Assembly: GCA_021229015.1 (NCBI GenBank)
Contig: CM037795.1
Coordinates: forward strand, 20,602,889-20,666,888
DNA length: 64,000 nucleotides
From: Solen grandis
Lineage: Eukaryota; Mollusca; Bivalvia; Adapedonta; Solenidae
Reading direction: 5' to 3'
How positions within the stretch are numbered: the stretch's first letter is position 1; each line of letters begins with the position of its first letter. The notes beneath the pieces were generated by a model. It was not told where the DNA came from, did not search any database, and saw only the letters and a list, made by a program, of their open reading frames with translations. The position numbers were made by a program, and so were the translations under genes. Positions 34,081 through 46,289 of the stretch are shown here, piece after piece.

Positions 34081-34275
34081 TTGTTGTTGTTGTGTTTGGG
34101 GTTTACCGTCGCTGCGATAGTATTTCAATCATATAGCGACGTCCAGCTAATTGCGGGTGGAGGAAGACCACGAGTAAACAGAGGTACCCGGGTAGAACCA
34201 CCGACCTACCGCAAGCCAGCTGAAAAATCCGAAGTCCCTGCCGGGATTCGAACCAACAGCGGTGAGGGACTGAGA
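34081..34275 (-). mobile_element. SINE-A copy, reverse orientation
   Basis: It starts with the reversed tail (TTGTTGTTGTTGTGTTTGGG), then ATAGCGACGTCCAGCTAATT, ACCACCGACCTACCGCAAGC and the reversed B box CCGGGATTCGAACC. Confidence 0.85.
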
Positions 34276-34584
34276 CGAAATAATCTTTAAACGTTTGGAA
34301 TACACGAAATAAAATATATGACATTTTCCCAAAGTAATGCTCCATTAATGTTCTCGAGTCTACTTAGATAATGTCTCTTCACTATGTGCCATTTCAATAT
34401 CAGAAAGCTGAATTTAACTTTGGTTTTCTCAGATGATACAAGAAAGACGAGTATTCCTATGGGAACAATGGAAAACTGCATCGGATGAAAGCATTCACCC
34501 AGTTTTTAGGTGCTAATCAAGCAATTTACTGGAATGTCTGATGAAAATTCCGAACCTATAGATGGGTATAGATCGAGGATTTTA

Positions 34585-34755
34585 AAGAGGTAGTTCCAGA
34601 ATTGGTTGGCCCGTTATTAGATGTGGTATCATTCCACATGTCTACGGCGTGATACTGCAGTGTGGCAGATTATATCTCTATTCAGTAGACATCATCTTCA
34701 AATGACTGGAAAACTGTCAGCGAAACGTTAATCCCGATCAACAAACAAACAAAAA
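34585..34755 (+). mobile_element. SINE-B copy, 5'-truncated
   Basis: GGTAGTTCCAGAATTGGTTG, CATTCCACATGTCTACGGCG, TGATACTGCAGTGTGGCAG, then a tail of ATCAACAAACAAACAAA. Confidence 0.75.
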
Positions 34756-35270
34756 ATTGATTTCCATACACTTTCCTAATATGTAGGTGGTGCTTACACA
34801 TAAACTTCGTTTCATGTGTACACTCGTAAATCTTGAACACACTCATATTTCACCATTCTCAGTGATTAAATGAAGTAAAATAAATGTACACCAATAATTC
34901 ATAATGCACGAAAACGATCCATGTTTATACAAACCGAGGCACGAATTCCCCAATCATACTTACCGCTCACCAAAATTTAGATAATTATTAAGAAGCGAAT
35001 TTTATCAACATTCTAAGATATTTCATACAAATATATATTTTGACTTAGTCTTCATTAAATAGAAATTCCAACCCAATTTAAGAACCTTAGTATTATGCAG
35101 ACAGGATTATTTGTATAATGTCACTTTAGGTCACTGTGGCCGTTGTCACCTTTGTGTGTTACTTTAACCGTTTTTGGTATGTGGGTGAGTGAGAGTCAGA
35201 CTGATAGGTTATCACTCTATGTATGAATTTCTCCATCTTTTTCACATCTGGCATGAACTATTCTTACCTG

Positions 35271-35372
35271 CATTCGGGGTCTTCCTCCACCTGTAATTAG
35301 CTGGACGTCGCTATATGACTTAAATACTGTCGAAGCGACGGTAACCTCAAATAGTCAAGTCAAGTCATGATA
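35271..35372 (+). mobile_element. SINE-A, 3' fragment
   Basis: GCATTCGGGGTCTTCCTCCA, CCTGTAATTAGCTGGACGTC, AAGCGACGGTAACCTC and the tail AAATAGTCAAGTCAAGTC. Confidence 0.8.
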
Positions 35373-36148
35373 TTCCTTATATCAAAGGGAAAATAAATGA
35401 ATCCTAAAACTATTCAATTACGTCTCGGCCCTGCGTTCCTCGATAGGTCTTTTCTATGTTTCGACCCTTTCTCCCTTACATATAACTTACATTTTCATCT
35501 CTGTCAGAATGACTTTCAGCCTTTTAATACTGGTGACCTTTTGCCCCGTGAACTTACGGTATTGTATGAATAATTAATTACCAGCGAGCCGAACGCATGT
35601 GGCAGTGTTTACTGGTATCACCGACCGTTTTGTAAATTTAGGCATTTATCGTTTTATAGCTTTAGTGAAGTGAAGATTTTAAGATTTTTCATATCCAATA
35701 CTCAAATGAAAATTGAGCCTAATACAACTTTAATCTACCCGACAGGAAAGTTGCAAATTTGTGCGGCATTAAGGAGTTCCAGCAATGGATAAGAGTTCAC
35801 GGAATTTATGTAGATTTATTTATGTACCAATGTAACATTTACCACGCTGCTAAAACAGTCATCTTAGCGATTAACAGAGATAAATACGAAATACACCTAG
35901 GAAATGGAAAATATTTCTAACTTATTAAATGCGGTATATTAAAGAAGAAAAACATCAGCCATGACCAACAAAAAAAAAGATTAGATTTAATCAAAATGAA
36001 TTGAAAAGTAGAAATATTTTAACCTTAAACATAACTTCTCTTTGAAACAAATATACAGAAAGATATGATAGACAGTTTTAGGGAGAATGCGTGATAGGAA
36101 AACATATGTTAATAGATTAAGATGTTTTTGTTTTTTGAGAAAACGAGA

Positions 36149-36347
36149 TAGAGAGAGAGAGAGAAAGAGAGAGAGAAAGCATATTATTTAATTCCCAGCA
36201 TAGTAAATGATAACTTGTTCATATGTATATGTGTAGGTGATTGTGTGTACGTATATGAAAATGTTTGTGTGTATGTATATGTATGTGTTAATGTATTGTT
36301 TTTATGTCTGGAAATAAATAAAAAAAAAAAAAAAAAAAAAAAAAAAA
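36149..36347. repeat. Low-complexity tracts: (GA)n, TG-rich, A~30
   Basis: GA-rich tract at 36149-36180, a TG-rich stretch around 36225-36295, and about 30 A at 36317-36347. Confidence 0.85.
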
Positions 36348-36747
36348 CAGTCATCTTAATTTTTGCCAACTTATTTGATTTTTTTGGACAATGTTCCCTC
36401 GCAGCTGTCCAGTGCGACACATTCAATCACCAGTAATTGGAGAATCGGATGTAATTGGCAGACAGGACTTAAAGGGGCTTCATTTCCCAGTCATTAACAC
36501 CGACGTACTATTCCCCAATGGAAGTAAAACATATAGGAATGTGGCAATTCCGAGTGTCTACCAAATGACATTTCGACGACATTTCTTGAGCGTCATTTGA
36601 CCGATTGCATATACATGTCCAAAAAAAGGGGAGTCTGTGTGAAATTGTGTAATATAACATGCAAATCTGTACTCTGGTGGTATGATAAATATTGGTAATC
36701 GGCGTGAGATATTAATGAATATGCTCGTGGAAAACCACTTATTCTGG

Positions 36748-36965
36748 CCCCGGTAGCAGAGTGGTCAGAGGGACCGCCTCGGATTCAGGAGGTCGTGAGT
36801 TCAATCTCCGGCCGCGACATACCAAAGTCGTAAAAATGGAAGTGGTATAGCTTCCTTGCTTTGCGCTCAGCATATAAGGGTAGTTACAGGACTGGTTGGT
36901 CCAGTGTCAGGATAATGTGGCTGGGTGTGGTATCATGCCACATGTCTACGGCCAATCTCCAAGCA
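36748..36965 (+). mobile_element. SINE-B copy with tRNA-like head
   Basis: CCCCGGTAGCAGAGTGGTCA (A box), GTCGTGAGTTCAATCTCC (B box), then CGCGACATACCAAAGTCGTA, TTGCGCTCAGCATATAAGGG, GGACTGGTTGGTCCAGTGTC and CATGCCACATGTCTACGGCC. Confidence 0.8.
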
Positions 36966-37439
36966 GAGTTGTCGTTCGTTCCTTACATAACACCTCTGCA
37001 ATGGGCTCCATGACAAGAATCTTGTCAAAACAGAAAACATTCATTTAACGCGGATTTAAGTGTATTTTACGGATCAAAAGTATAGAAACATTGAATAAAT
37101 ATTTTTTAATCATCATAAAACGTGTGTAAAATATTAATTTCAGTTGCTATTATCGGAACTATTTTCTGCCTTATTTTGCCGATGGGAACAATCCGCAAAT
37201 ATTCGTCTGCAAATGTAAATATTCACAGATTCAGCCGGATATCGTAAATTAAAGCCAGCTTTTTATTTTCATAATTTGTAATTTTAATGACCATTTCGAT
37301 CAGGATAATTGATGCTATTTTGAGGTTGAGGGAGCCTATCTAGTCTCCTTCAAAATATATATATGAACAACGGTCTGGATGACGTCATATATTTGGAACT
37401 ACTTACTGAGCCCACCACAGAGGTGAATGTAATGTAAGC

Positions 37440-37568
37440 CGATGTGTAAGAGAGTGGTCTACGGCGTGATACTGCAGTGTGGCAGCACTATATCTGTCTC
37501 AAGTAAACATCATCTCCAAATGACTGAAATACTGTCGACGGGACGTTATTCTCAATAAACAAACAAAT
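37440..37568 (+). mobile_element. SINE-B 3' fragment
   Basis: TCTACGGCGTGATACTGCAG, GTGGCAGCACTATATCTGTC, CAAATGACTGAAATACTGTC and the tail CAATAAACAAACAAAT. Confidence 0.75.
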
Positions 37569-38040
37569 GAATAAAACCATTCTAATTGTTAAATGCCCCT
37601 TGAAAGATTTGGATCAGCTTACCTTTTTACGTTCATTCAATAATTATAGTAGTAAGAGTTGCAGTAAAGGCTATAAGTTAGTAGCCCACATGTTTAGTAG
37701 TAGTAGTTGTTGTTGTTGTAAATAATAGTGATAGATACATGGGTAGTAGTGGCAGTTATAGTAGAAGTAGTACTAATAGTTGTTGTTGTGGACTGGGTTT
37801 TTTTTTTTTTTTTTAATTTCTTAATGCATTTGACACAAATATCAAAATAATGCAGAAGATGGTTCTAAGCACATGTAACGCATGAAAATTAAAGTACATG
37901 TACTCGAAATACAACTGAATTGAATCAGTTTAACTTTTTAACTTTAACATCGATTGGACATAAACACAAATAAGGGTTCCTGGGTTGGACCAGTACTTTG
38001 TGCTGGGAAGGTCATGACCAACCCATCCCGGTCCCGCCCC

Positions 38041-38041
<1 letters not shown>

Positions 38042-38071
<30 letters not shown>

Positions 38072-38654
38072 GAAAGAGCGAGAGAGGTGGTGAGGGAGGG
38101 GGGGGGGTAACTTGTATCCAGACGATTTGTATGATTTTAAAATTTGTGCTACCATTTCGTAATGTATGTAGACAGTGTACTATTGTACTATTATATTACT
38201 TATCACCGACGTGCAAGAATAATTGGATGTGGACAATAATTAATTTCATTTATTAAATATAATTAAAAAAAAAAATATACACTTTTCAAAGAAATTCTAT
38301 TTTCACGTCGATTAAAGGATAGATATGAATTTCATTATGTGGTAAATGTTTGATGTTAGGCATATTTGATTGTGCTAGTATTTATTTTCAGTACAATGTT
38401 AAAGGAAACCACAAATTATAAGAATTATGTATTAAACATGATGAAAAGTATATTTGCCAAAATGCCGAGGGTCCAAAAAGTCACATTTTAGTGTTTTTAT
38501 GCAAATTTGGCTAAAAGTTCAATAAAAGCAATGTTAGCAAGAAAACAAACGTGGTGAGGTATACATTTTTTACATTCTCTGAATGCATTTATATCAGAGG
38601 ATTGAATCTGAAAAAAAAATTAAAAGAAAATCTGTCAATATATTTATATAATAT

Positions 38655-38700
<46 letters not shown>
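38042..38700. repeat. Microsatellites (GA)n and (GT)n
   Basis: GA/GGAG-rich tract at 38042-38105, with a G run at its end, and a long pure GT tract at 38657-38699. No gene was recognised between them. A reversed SINE-C fragment precedes them at 37970-38040. Confidence 0.9.
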
Positions 38701-38701
<1 letters not shown>

Positions 38702-39639
38702 TTACAGGGCTTTTTGGTAGTTTTTATTTATATTTTGGTCCTGACACAACGGCGATTTTTGCACGTTTTTTTTTCCAAGCATGTTTGACAATATTTTTAA
38801 TGTAACTTATGAAACACAGAAAAAGTTACAATTTGTTATAAAATTTTCTGAAATATTATTTTGGTATGCAATTATAGTAATTAAAATGCAATCATTCCAA
38901 TTTTGCACTGCTTTAATTTTTTTTTCAACAAATTTTAGCAAACAGCTGTGTTTTACCATAAGCTATATCTCTTTAACAAACATGGTGACCCCTATTTTTA
39001 ATTCAAATATCTCTTAGTTATAGTCTAAAGTACTTATTTGCATCAGTCCGAAAAAAAAAGCGATAAAACGCCTTTATTTGGAATTTTTCGTAAATACGTA
39101 TGAAATTCAAAATGAACTCTTTGAATTCCAATCTCGTCTGGGTCTCATTGAAGTCTCGGGGGCCGCGCGCGATTTCAAAAAATCGATATGAGCAAAGAAT
39201 AAGCTGCCAGTCTGTTATTTATACGTCTCTGCGCTTTGATGAATATCTGCACTGTGATAAGCAACCTTCTGGATCAAGCAGGGTATTACTCGAACTTCCT
39301 CAAGTTTGACTGTGAGAACGAACTGAACTGTAATACAAGCCTGTCTTAAGTTTTGTCAGTCAATGTATCAATAGAAAGTGACCTCTCAATAGAAGTGGTC
39401 GCTAAATGAAGGTTAAATATATAACAAAATGCTAGTTTGGTTATATAAAAACTGACCGTTAAATGCATGTTGACCGCTTGACACAGATGGCCGCTATTAC
39501 AGGTTCAACTGTATATGATGCTGCCATTGCTTCAACGCAACAAATAATTAATTTGGTATTAACTGTTTTGATTGTTGCTTTCGGATAGCCTCGATCAAAC
39601 CATGATGTTTATCAGTGACATTTCGTAATTGTATAAAAA

Positions 39640-41260
39640 ATGATGGACCGGGACAGGTATTACAACAAGCAGTATAATATACCAAATTTTTTGCCAGGAT
39701 TTGAAGTTTATGAGACTACCAGCATAAATTGGCATAAGTGGTGGCGTTCCGAGAAATCCAAGATGGCCGCCAAGATGGCCGCCAAGTAATAAAATAAAGC
39801 TAAAATATGTAAACAGTTGTCTTATTACTTATTCTTAATACTAGAAAAATACAAGTAAGTAAAAGTTCTTTGCAGAAATGTATTTAAATAAAAGTGGTCC
39901 TTGCATTAAGGTCAAGGTTATATTCAAGGTCATATTTAAGTGGGGGCCTCCGTAGCTGAGAGGGTAAAGTCGCTGACTTTAACACTCGCTCAGCCCCTCA
40001 CCGCGTGGGTTCGAATCCCGGCAGGGTCATTCGGATTTTCATGTGAGGAAGCTGGCTTGCGGTAGGTCGGTGGTTCTACCCGGATGCCTCCGTGCATTCG
40101 GGGTCTTCCTCCATTCGGGGTCTTCCTCCACCTGTAATTAGCTGGACGTCGCTATATGACTGAAACTCAAGTCATATTTAAGGGCAAATGTCAAAATTTG
40201 AGAAATATACCATTCTGAGCTAAGATTGTTAACTTTATTTCAATAATTTATAGAAAATGATTTCAAGGGGAACATTTTTCATCCAAAGTTAACATTTTCA
40301 AAGCATTTTTAAATAAACCTCATCCTAGTTATTGGATACTTTGACATTTGTATAAAGTATATACACATAATGGTAGCGTTATTAGAAGCGATAAAACTGA
40401 TAAAAAAAGGGGTATGTTGGAAAGTTAGTGAAATAAGCAGTGTTGTATATCAAATTGTTTAACAGGATTTGTAGTGTGTGAAACCACTTTCATAAATAAA
40501 CTTGGTGATAACATACGTTTATTTTTTATAGAGGTCAAGGTCATATTTAATGTTAAATTCATGGTTAAAGGTCAAAACTGCAAGGAAAGTTCAATGTAAC
40601 TGACACCAAATGATGTGCAAAATTTCAAAAGTTGATTTCTTGGATCATTTTGTAAGAAAATAAACATTTTCATAACATATGATATTATTAATAAAACAAT
40701 ATATTAATATATTGAATGGGTACTGCAAATGCTTCGTATTCTGATAGTAAGGCAAAATAAACATATATGTGCAGAAATATCACCAATAGTAAAAATCTCT
40801 GTGGATTATGATATCTCGCAAATATGATAATAAACGTTCTTTTTTTTGTGTGTCTTTTTCTTTTTTTAAACATTTACTTAAAGCATTGATTTACATATCA
40901 TAAATACCATATATCATTTAAACAAAAGTCAAGGTCAAACAGTACCTTTCGTGTAATATTTAGTTAATAAGCTTATTGAATAACATATTCCATTTTGCTA
41001 CCCTCTAAAGGATTCATGTTGTGAACAAATTTGAAAAGGTGCTATCTTAAAGAATCCCTTTATACTGTCAAGTTGATAATTGTTTTTACACGTATAATCA
41101 TTGGTGTAACACATGCCATTACAAGAGCAAATCAGATTGTTCAAAAGTTCAGTTTGCTAGGTACTAAGAAACACGGTGCAAATGTTTTGGTTATAGTGTA
41201 TTATTGGGAAGTATCTGAGGAATTTAAAAGAAAATGTCCTTTTTGTTGCCTAAAGCTCTG
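39640..41260 (+). mobile_element. Large dispersed element, inverted partner of 46290-47245
   Basis: GGCATAAGTGGTGGCGTTCC, GAGAAATCCAAGATGGCCG and the preceding GTTTATGAGACTACC are found inverted at 47150-47225. CAAGGTTATATTCAAGGTCA is matched by the inverse of 46980-47000. Later segments repeat a ~350-400-bp theme (a sentence-like order of CAAGGTCATATTTAA, CAAAATTTGAG, TTATAGAAAATGATTTC). It is interrupted by a SINE-A at 39941-40170. No intact ORF. Confidence 0.6.
39941..40170 (+). mobile_element. SINE-A, full length, with 12-bp target duplication
   Basis: GGGGGCCTCCGTAGCTGAGA (A box), GGGTTCGAATCCCGG (B box), then the family body with a small internal duplication of ATTCGGGGTCTTCCTCC. Flanked by identical GTCATATTTAAG at 39929-39940 and 40171-40182, the mark of LINE-driven retroposition. 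Confidence 0.92.
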
Positions 41261-41329
41261 ATATTTCATTACTGATTTTTAACAATTATCAAAATAATTA
41301 TCGCTTAAAATACATTATTTAATGTGTTA

Positions 41330-42070
41330 TTAGCTCCACTTTTCGAAGAAAAAGGGTGGAGCTATGGTCATGATCCTCCTGTCGGCATCTGTGTTGGTTA
41401 AGGTTTTCATTCATGTCCATTTCTCTAAAACTGTCAAACATATTCCCTTCATACGTAGTTGTTCACTATAAAAAAGGAACCCATATCAAAAGAGCAAGTA
41501 ATCCGAAAACTAATTTTAGCATATTTTTCTTTAAAGGTTTAGATCGCAAAAGTTTTTTGTTAAGGTTAATTTCTCAAGATCCATCAAAATATACACTTCA
41601 AACTTGCAATACTTGTTCACTTTCCGAAATGGAACCCATTTTATATAGACTAATAACCATATTATATTTGACACAGTTATGTCCCTTTTCAATTTGAACT
41701 TTTTGGATGGATTATGTTGTTTTTTAAAGTCAATTTCTCAAACAATTGTCAAACACTGAAATACTTGATCACTTTCTAAGTGGGAAACGACTTCAAAAGG
41801 CAAGTAACACTTAAATTCATTTTTGCACAGTTATGGCCCTTTTCAACATAGATTTTTCTTTGTTGTCCAATTAGAAAAGATGTCAGATTCTCTGAGGTTT
41901 TAAATATTTAATGTTTTTCCATGCAAGTTCTTATCTCAGTAAGAACTAAAGCTAGGGAATTGAAATTTCCCACATGTGTTTGGGCTAGATACCATATAAT
42001 AAGCAAACACAAAAAATAGTAACAGCTACACTATCCACCTTTAAGAAAATAGGAGAACGCTCTTGTTAAT
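41330..42070 (+). repeat. Interspersed repeat (AGCTCCACTTTTCGAAG type)
   Basis: It starts TAGCTCCACTTTTCGAAGAA then AAAGGGTGGAGCTATGG and ends AAATAGGAGAACGCTCTTGT. Inside, a block with TTTCTCAA and TTATGNCCCTTTTCAA recurs two or three times. Open frames here are not conserved between blocks. Confidence 0.6.
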
Positions 42071-42083
42071 CTCCCGCCGCGAA

Positions 42084-42425
42084 GCGGGAGGGGGGTTATA
42101 GGAATTGTCTTCGTTTGCCTGTCTGTCTGTCTGTCTGTCCGTCCGTCTGTCCGGCCGTCCGTAACGTTTTCGTATCCGCTCCATATCTCCTATACCGCTT
42201 GAAGGATTTTCGTGAAACTTGCCTCAAATGTAAACCTAGTTGAGACGATGTGCAGAACACAGGTGGCAGCCATGTAGGCTCAAGGTCAAGGTCACACTAG
42301 AAGGTTATGTGTTTGAACCTTCAATTTCCATTTCAATTGCGTGTCCGCTCCATATCTCCTGTACCCCTTTTGGTTTTTTCATGAATCTTGGTTTTTAATA
42401 AGGCAGCGGCGGGGGATATAACTGT
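42084..42425 (+). repeat. Interspersed repeat (CGCGAAGCGGGAGG type)
   Basis: CTCCCGCCGCGAAGCGGGAG then GGGGG, a CTGT/CCGT run (about 42120-42165), and a duplicated block with CCGCTCCATATCTCCTATAC. It closes with GGCAGCGGCGGGGGATATAA. Confidence 0.6.
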
Positions 42426-43699
42426 CCTTTGGACTTATTTGTTATTCATTTATTGGTTACTTGATTACAAAATGCGCCATCAAATATCTCATATGGTAAA
42501 AGGCGAACAGGTGACGTTTCGGTCATATCAGGAAAACACATTGACAGCCCTATAAATTAAGCGGTTATTGCACGTGAATTAACAAAACTGTGCTGGGTTG
42601 TGAATGGTTCCCTGTTGATGTTGGTTACAACAGGACTGTAAATGTGGATACCAAAGTATACCCGAATATATAAAACTCCGAGATCAAAGTTGATATGAAT
42701 ATATTGCCCTCCATTTACTGCATAAAGTAATGTCTTCAAACAGTTTTGCAATAAATGAAGTTCATTTTAGAAAAAGGAGGAACTAGGAATATATAGACTA
42801 AATGCATCAACATGATTTCTACACCATGTAACACAGCATCAGACACTTAACTTTGGACACATTTTACATGATAATGTACTCAAAGAAATTATCAGATACA
42901 TTCTCAAACCTTCAGCTATATCAACAATAAGATTTTGCAGCTCTACGTTCGGTGTCTGGTATCACTATACCCTTCATCTCAACTTTCTTTTGCAGACACC
43001 AACTGGACACAAACTACCATGTTGGGTTGAATAGCAATAGTTCCAAAGCATACATTGTCGCAGTTATGCTTATTCGATGGATCCTAAGGCTCCCAACAAC
43101 ACCTGTTAAATGTGATTTATGCCTGAAAAGTCCTACCTTTATTATTTTACCAAAATCAACAGTTGTGTTGAATCTTTTTTTAGACTAGATCATATTACCC
43201 AAAACAGTAAACACCACTGGAAGCAGTCAGTGAAGCAGAATATTATTTCAACAAAAATCTTGTGACCTTAAAACATCATCAGGGCTCAAATTTTATATTT
43301 TTTCCCACTCAAAAAAAAAAAAATAAAAAAAAAATGCGAGACTCAGTGGTTTAAAACATAACTGGCAAACTTTTTTTTCTACTCGCATTGTGTGTTAATT
43401 TTGAGCCCGGACTTTATTTTAAGTTTGAGACAACCAACTCCTTCTCCCATCTTTTCACTATCTATATTGTATATTGCCAGTGCGTTAGATCGAAATCAGC
43501 ATCAGACGCGTTTCCATTGGAAACCGGGACTAGTGTAAGAAAAGGGCTTCCATGGTCATTACGAGGGCGTGGATAACTTTTATTGATTGAAAATTAAATT
43601 AATATTGTAATTTTAAACTTAAATACTTAGAATCATAATTAGAAAATAAAGCGGTATAAAGTATTAATATTCATCAGGGGAAATTTCAATTGAAAACAG

Positions 43700-43948
43700 A
43701 TGTTTAAACGTATATGTGTTCGTGTGTTGTGTACCGTAGTCGACAGACCGGACCCGCGTTTGGTACTAGTCACACAACAAATTACTGATGTAAATTTTGC
43801 TTTTGATATTAAAAACAAGCTAGGAAGGTTTAGTTTTGATGATGTTATTGATTATCTTTATAAATCTTGTGGTCAATACAGGAAAAATGACCATGAACAG
43901 TCACAAATATCCTTAAAAGTATTTCATTTAGAAAACAGGAATATTTGA
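43700..43948 (+). CDS. Unidentified 82-codon ORF
   Basis: Open frame from ATG to TGA reading VVDRPDPRLVLVTQQITDVN, FAFDIKNKLGRFSFDDVIDY and LYKSCGQYRKNDHEQ. Its composition (mixed charged and aliphatic, few low-complexity runs) looks more protein-like than other unassigned frames nearby. I recognise no family. The Met is in no special context and no splice partner is evident. It could be a small gene, a transposon relic or chance. Confidence 0.25.
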   Translation: MFKRICVRVLCTVVDRPDPRLVLVTQQITDVNFAFDIKNKLGRFSFDDVIDYLYKSCGQYRKNDHEQSQISLKVFHLENRNI

Positions 43949-43949
43949 A

Positions 43950-45569
43950 TAATCAAAGTTAGTTCTGAATTTAGCTGACTTTAAATTTTAAGGTGTTTTC
44001 TCAAAATTCGCACTGTCTAATTTTGATTAATTCCTAGTATTGAGGATCGGAAAGGCTTAATTTTGTACCTGCTAGTAAGTTTGGTACATAAACAATACTT
44101 CTGCTTAGAAGCAAGATTTGATTAATGTAAAGTTAAATGTAGCACGCCTTAAAAGTCGCTCGTCTAAGCATGTAACCCTACGGGAAAATAGCGGGTGGTG
44201 CTTAGCAAAAGTTGTGTAGTAGATGAAGAAAATGAATGAGAAGAAATGGTCATTAATTATTTATTTTTTCGTAAATACATTTTGGTCTTTTTTTAAAAGG
44301 TTTTTATTTCAGCATTCTTAGTAATGTTTATGTGTCCATACAGTATTGTTACGATAGGGCAGGAGCTGGTGCGAAGGAAGTCTTGTTAATTCACATCCAT
44401 CATAAGTACATCCGCCATGTTGAACAAAGTAACTATTCTTTTGATAATAGTGTCACATGACATAAATATTTGATACATGTGAATGATCCTGAGTGTGGGT
44501 CATGTCCTTGGCTCCATTCTCAAGTTACATATTGGAAGTTACGACGTTATTTCAGTACTCAGTGCTTTGAAGCTGATGTAGATTCTATCTGTCGTTAATA
44601 ACATAAAGAATAATATCTTTGATGAGTCAAAATAGTAGTAAGCTTGCGTTAAGTAAGTGTTTTGGAAGGAACTTTTGGAAGGAGAACATATTGGATTTTT
44701 ATGTCAGCTTGTTTTCTGGTTGAACTATATTTTTGGTTGATAAGTACGCCATGACATATTTTGCAAGTTTGCAGTCACGTGTCTAGAAATTGACAATCAC
44801 AATAGATTTATAAGTTGCATCGAACAGTTAATGTTCATGGAATGAGATCACTCGGTGGCTACGTATAATAACACAGTACACTCAGATGCAATACATGCAA
44901 AATACAAGAAGTACCCTTGAAAATAACAATGGAGACTTCTTTTCTTTTGACACACAAAAGAACTGATTGTCATTATTTGAGTTGAGTGGTAATTACGTGT
45001 ATTATGTGCCTATCAAGCTTGTCAAATAACAAGTAAAACAAACTCCCTCGGCGATGATGAATTCGCATTTAAATTACATTTGAAAATACTGGTTTGGGAC
45101 CATAAAAGATGTTCTTACTAACTGAAGTTACGTTATAAGCGAGTACGCTATAAACAAAAAGATTTTAATACAAATCGGGACCTAGCGAAAGTGTTCCTTA
45201 TAACCGAGAGTTCGCCTTATTCGAGATCGTTATAAGTAATTTAAGTATTCATCATCTAATGTAGTAGCTCTAGTATAAACTAATATTATTTTGCATTAAT
45301 TTTACTTTCCTGACTTACTACTTTGCATGATTTTTCGCAATATAAAAGACGACAGGGTTGATCTATTTTTTTTTAATATAAGAACTTGTTTTGGTTGAAT
45401 GCTTTTATAGACACATTAAATACCAACATTAAATCTTAGAATTGCTTCTTTTTTTTTTAACATTTTAAGATCATCTTTTTCATGCCTCTAAGGAGGCCTG
45501 TGACTATTGCTCTAATCAGGCCTGAATTTTGATAGTTACCCCCAAGAACCTGTGAAGTGTACATTATTA
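43950..45569. other. No gene recognised; one diverged repeat patch
   Basis: At 45120-45240 there is a GTTATAAGCGAGTACGCTAT / CTTATAACCGAGAGTTCGCC block, with the alternating form of a known type of invertebrate dispersed repeat. The rest is AT-rich without coding signal. Confidence 0.4.
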
Positions 45570-46275
45570 GCTAACCTGAGCACAACGTGCTCAAGGTGAG
45601 CTTTTGTGATAGTCCTACGTCCGGCGTCCGTCGTCTGTCGTGCGTCGTCAACAATTTGGTTTGTTAACACTCTAGAGGCCATATTTTAGGCCATCTTCAT
45701 GGAACTTGGTAAGAATGTTTGTTTATAAAATCTTGGACAAGTTTGAATTTGGGTCATGTGGGGTCAAAAAGTAGGTCATGAGGTCAAATCTTAGTAAAAC
45801 CTTGTTAACACTCTAGAGGCCACGTTTTTGGCCCAATCTTTATGAGTCTTGGCCAGAATGTTTGTTTTTATAAAGTCTTGGACAAGTTCGAATTTGGGTC
45901 ATGTGGGGTCAAAAAGTAGGTCATGAGGTCAAATCTTAGAAAAACCTTGTTAACACTCTAGAGACCACATTTTTGGCCCAATCTTTATGAAACTTGGTCA
46001 GAATATATATTTTTTTTTTTATAAAATCCTGGACGAATTTGGGTCATGAGGGTCAAAAAGTAGGTCATAAGGTCAAATATTAGAAAAACCTTGTTAACAC
46101 TCTAGAGGCCACATTTTTGGCCATATCTTCATGAAACTTGGTCGGAATGTCTGTTTCGAGACAAGTTCGAAATTGGGTCATGTGGGGTCAAAAAGTAGGT
46201 CAATATGAAAAATCCAGCATATGTTTCTCATTTATAATCGGGTGAGCGATTCAGGACCATCATGCCCTCTTGTTT
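45570..46275 (-). mobile_element. Hairpin-ended interspersed element, reverse orientation
   Basis: It opens with AGCTAACCTGAGCACAACGT then GCTCAAGGTGAGCTTTTG and closes with GGGTGAGCGATTCAGGACC then ATCATGCCCTCTTGTT. The core has four units of ~140 bp (CTTGTTAACACTCTAGAGGC, GGGTCATGTGGGGTCAAAAA) of the same type as 9030-9480. Confidence 0.85.
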
Positions 46276-46289
46276 TTCTATACATTAAG

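Noticed and set aside
36184..36436. Frames over poly-A and TG-rich tracts
   Set aside because: Low-complexity translation only (runs of Lys, Phe or Val/Tyr).
39945..40030. Possible tRNA-Ser/Leu-like gene
   Set aside because: It is the head of a SINE-A with body, tail and target duplication.
41413..41697. 94-codon plus-strand frame
   Set aside because: Inside an interspersed repeat whose blocks do not preserve the frame.
42952..43188. 78-codon frame after a TTTTGCAG acceptor-like site
   Set aside because: No domain signal, no matching donor and no neighbour exon in phase.
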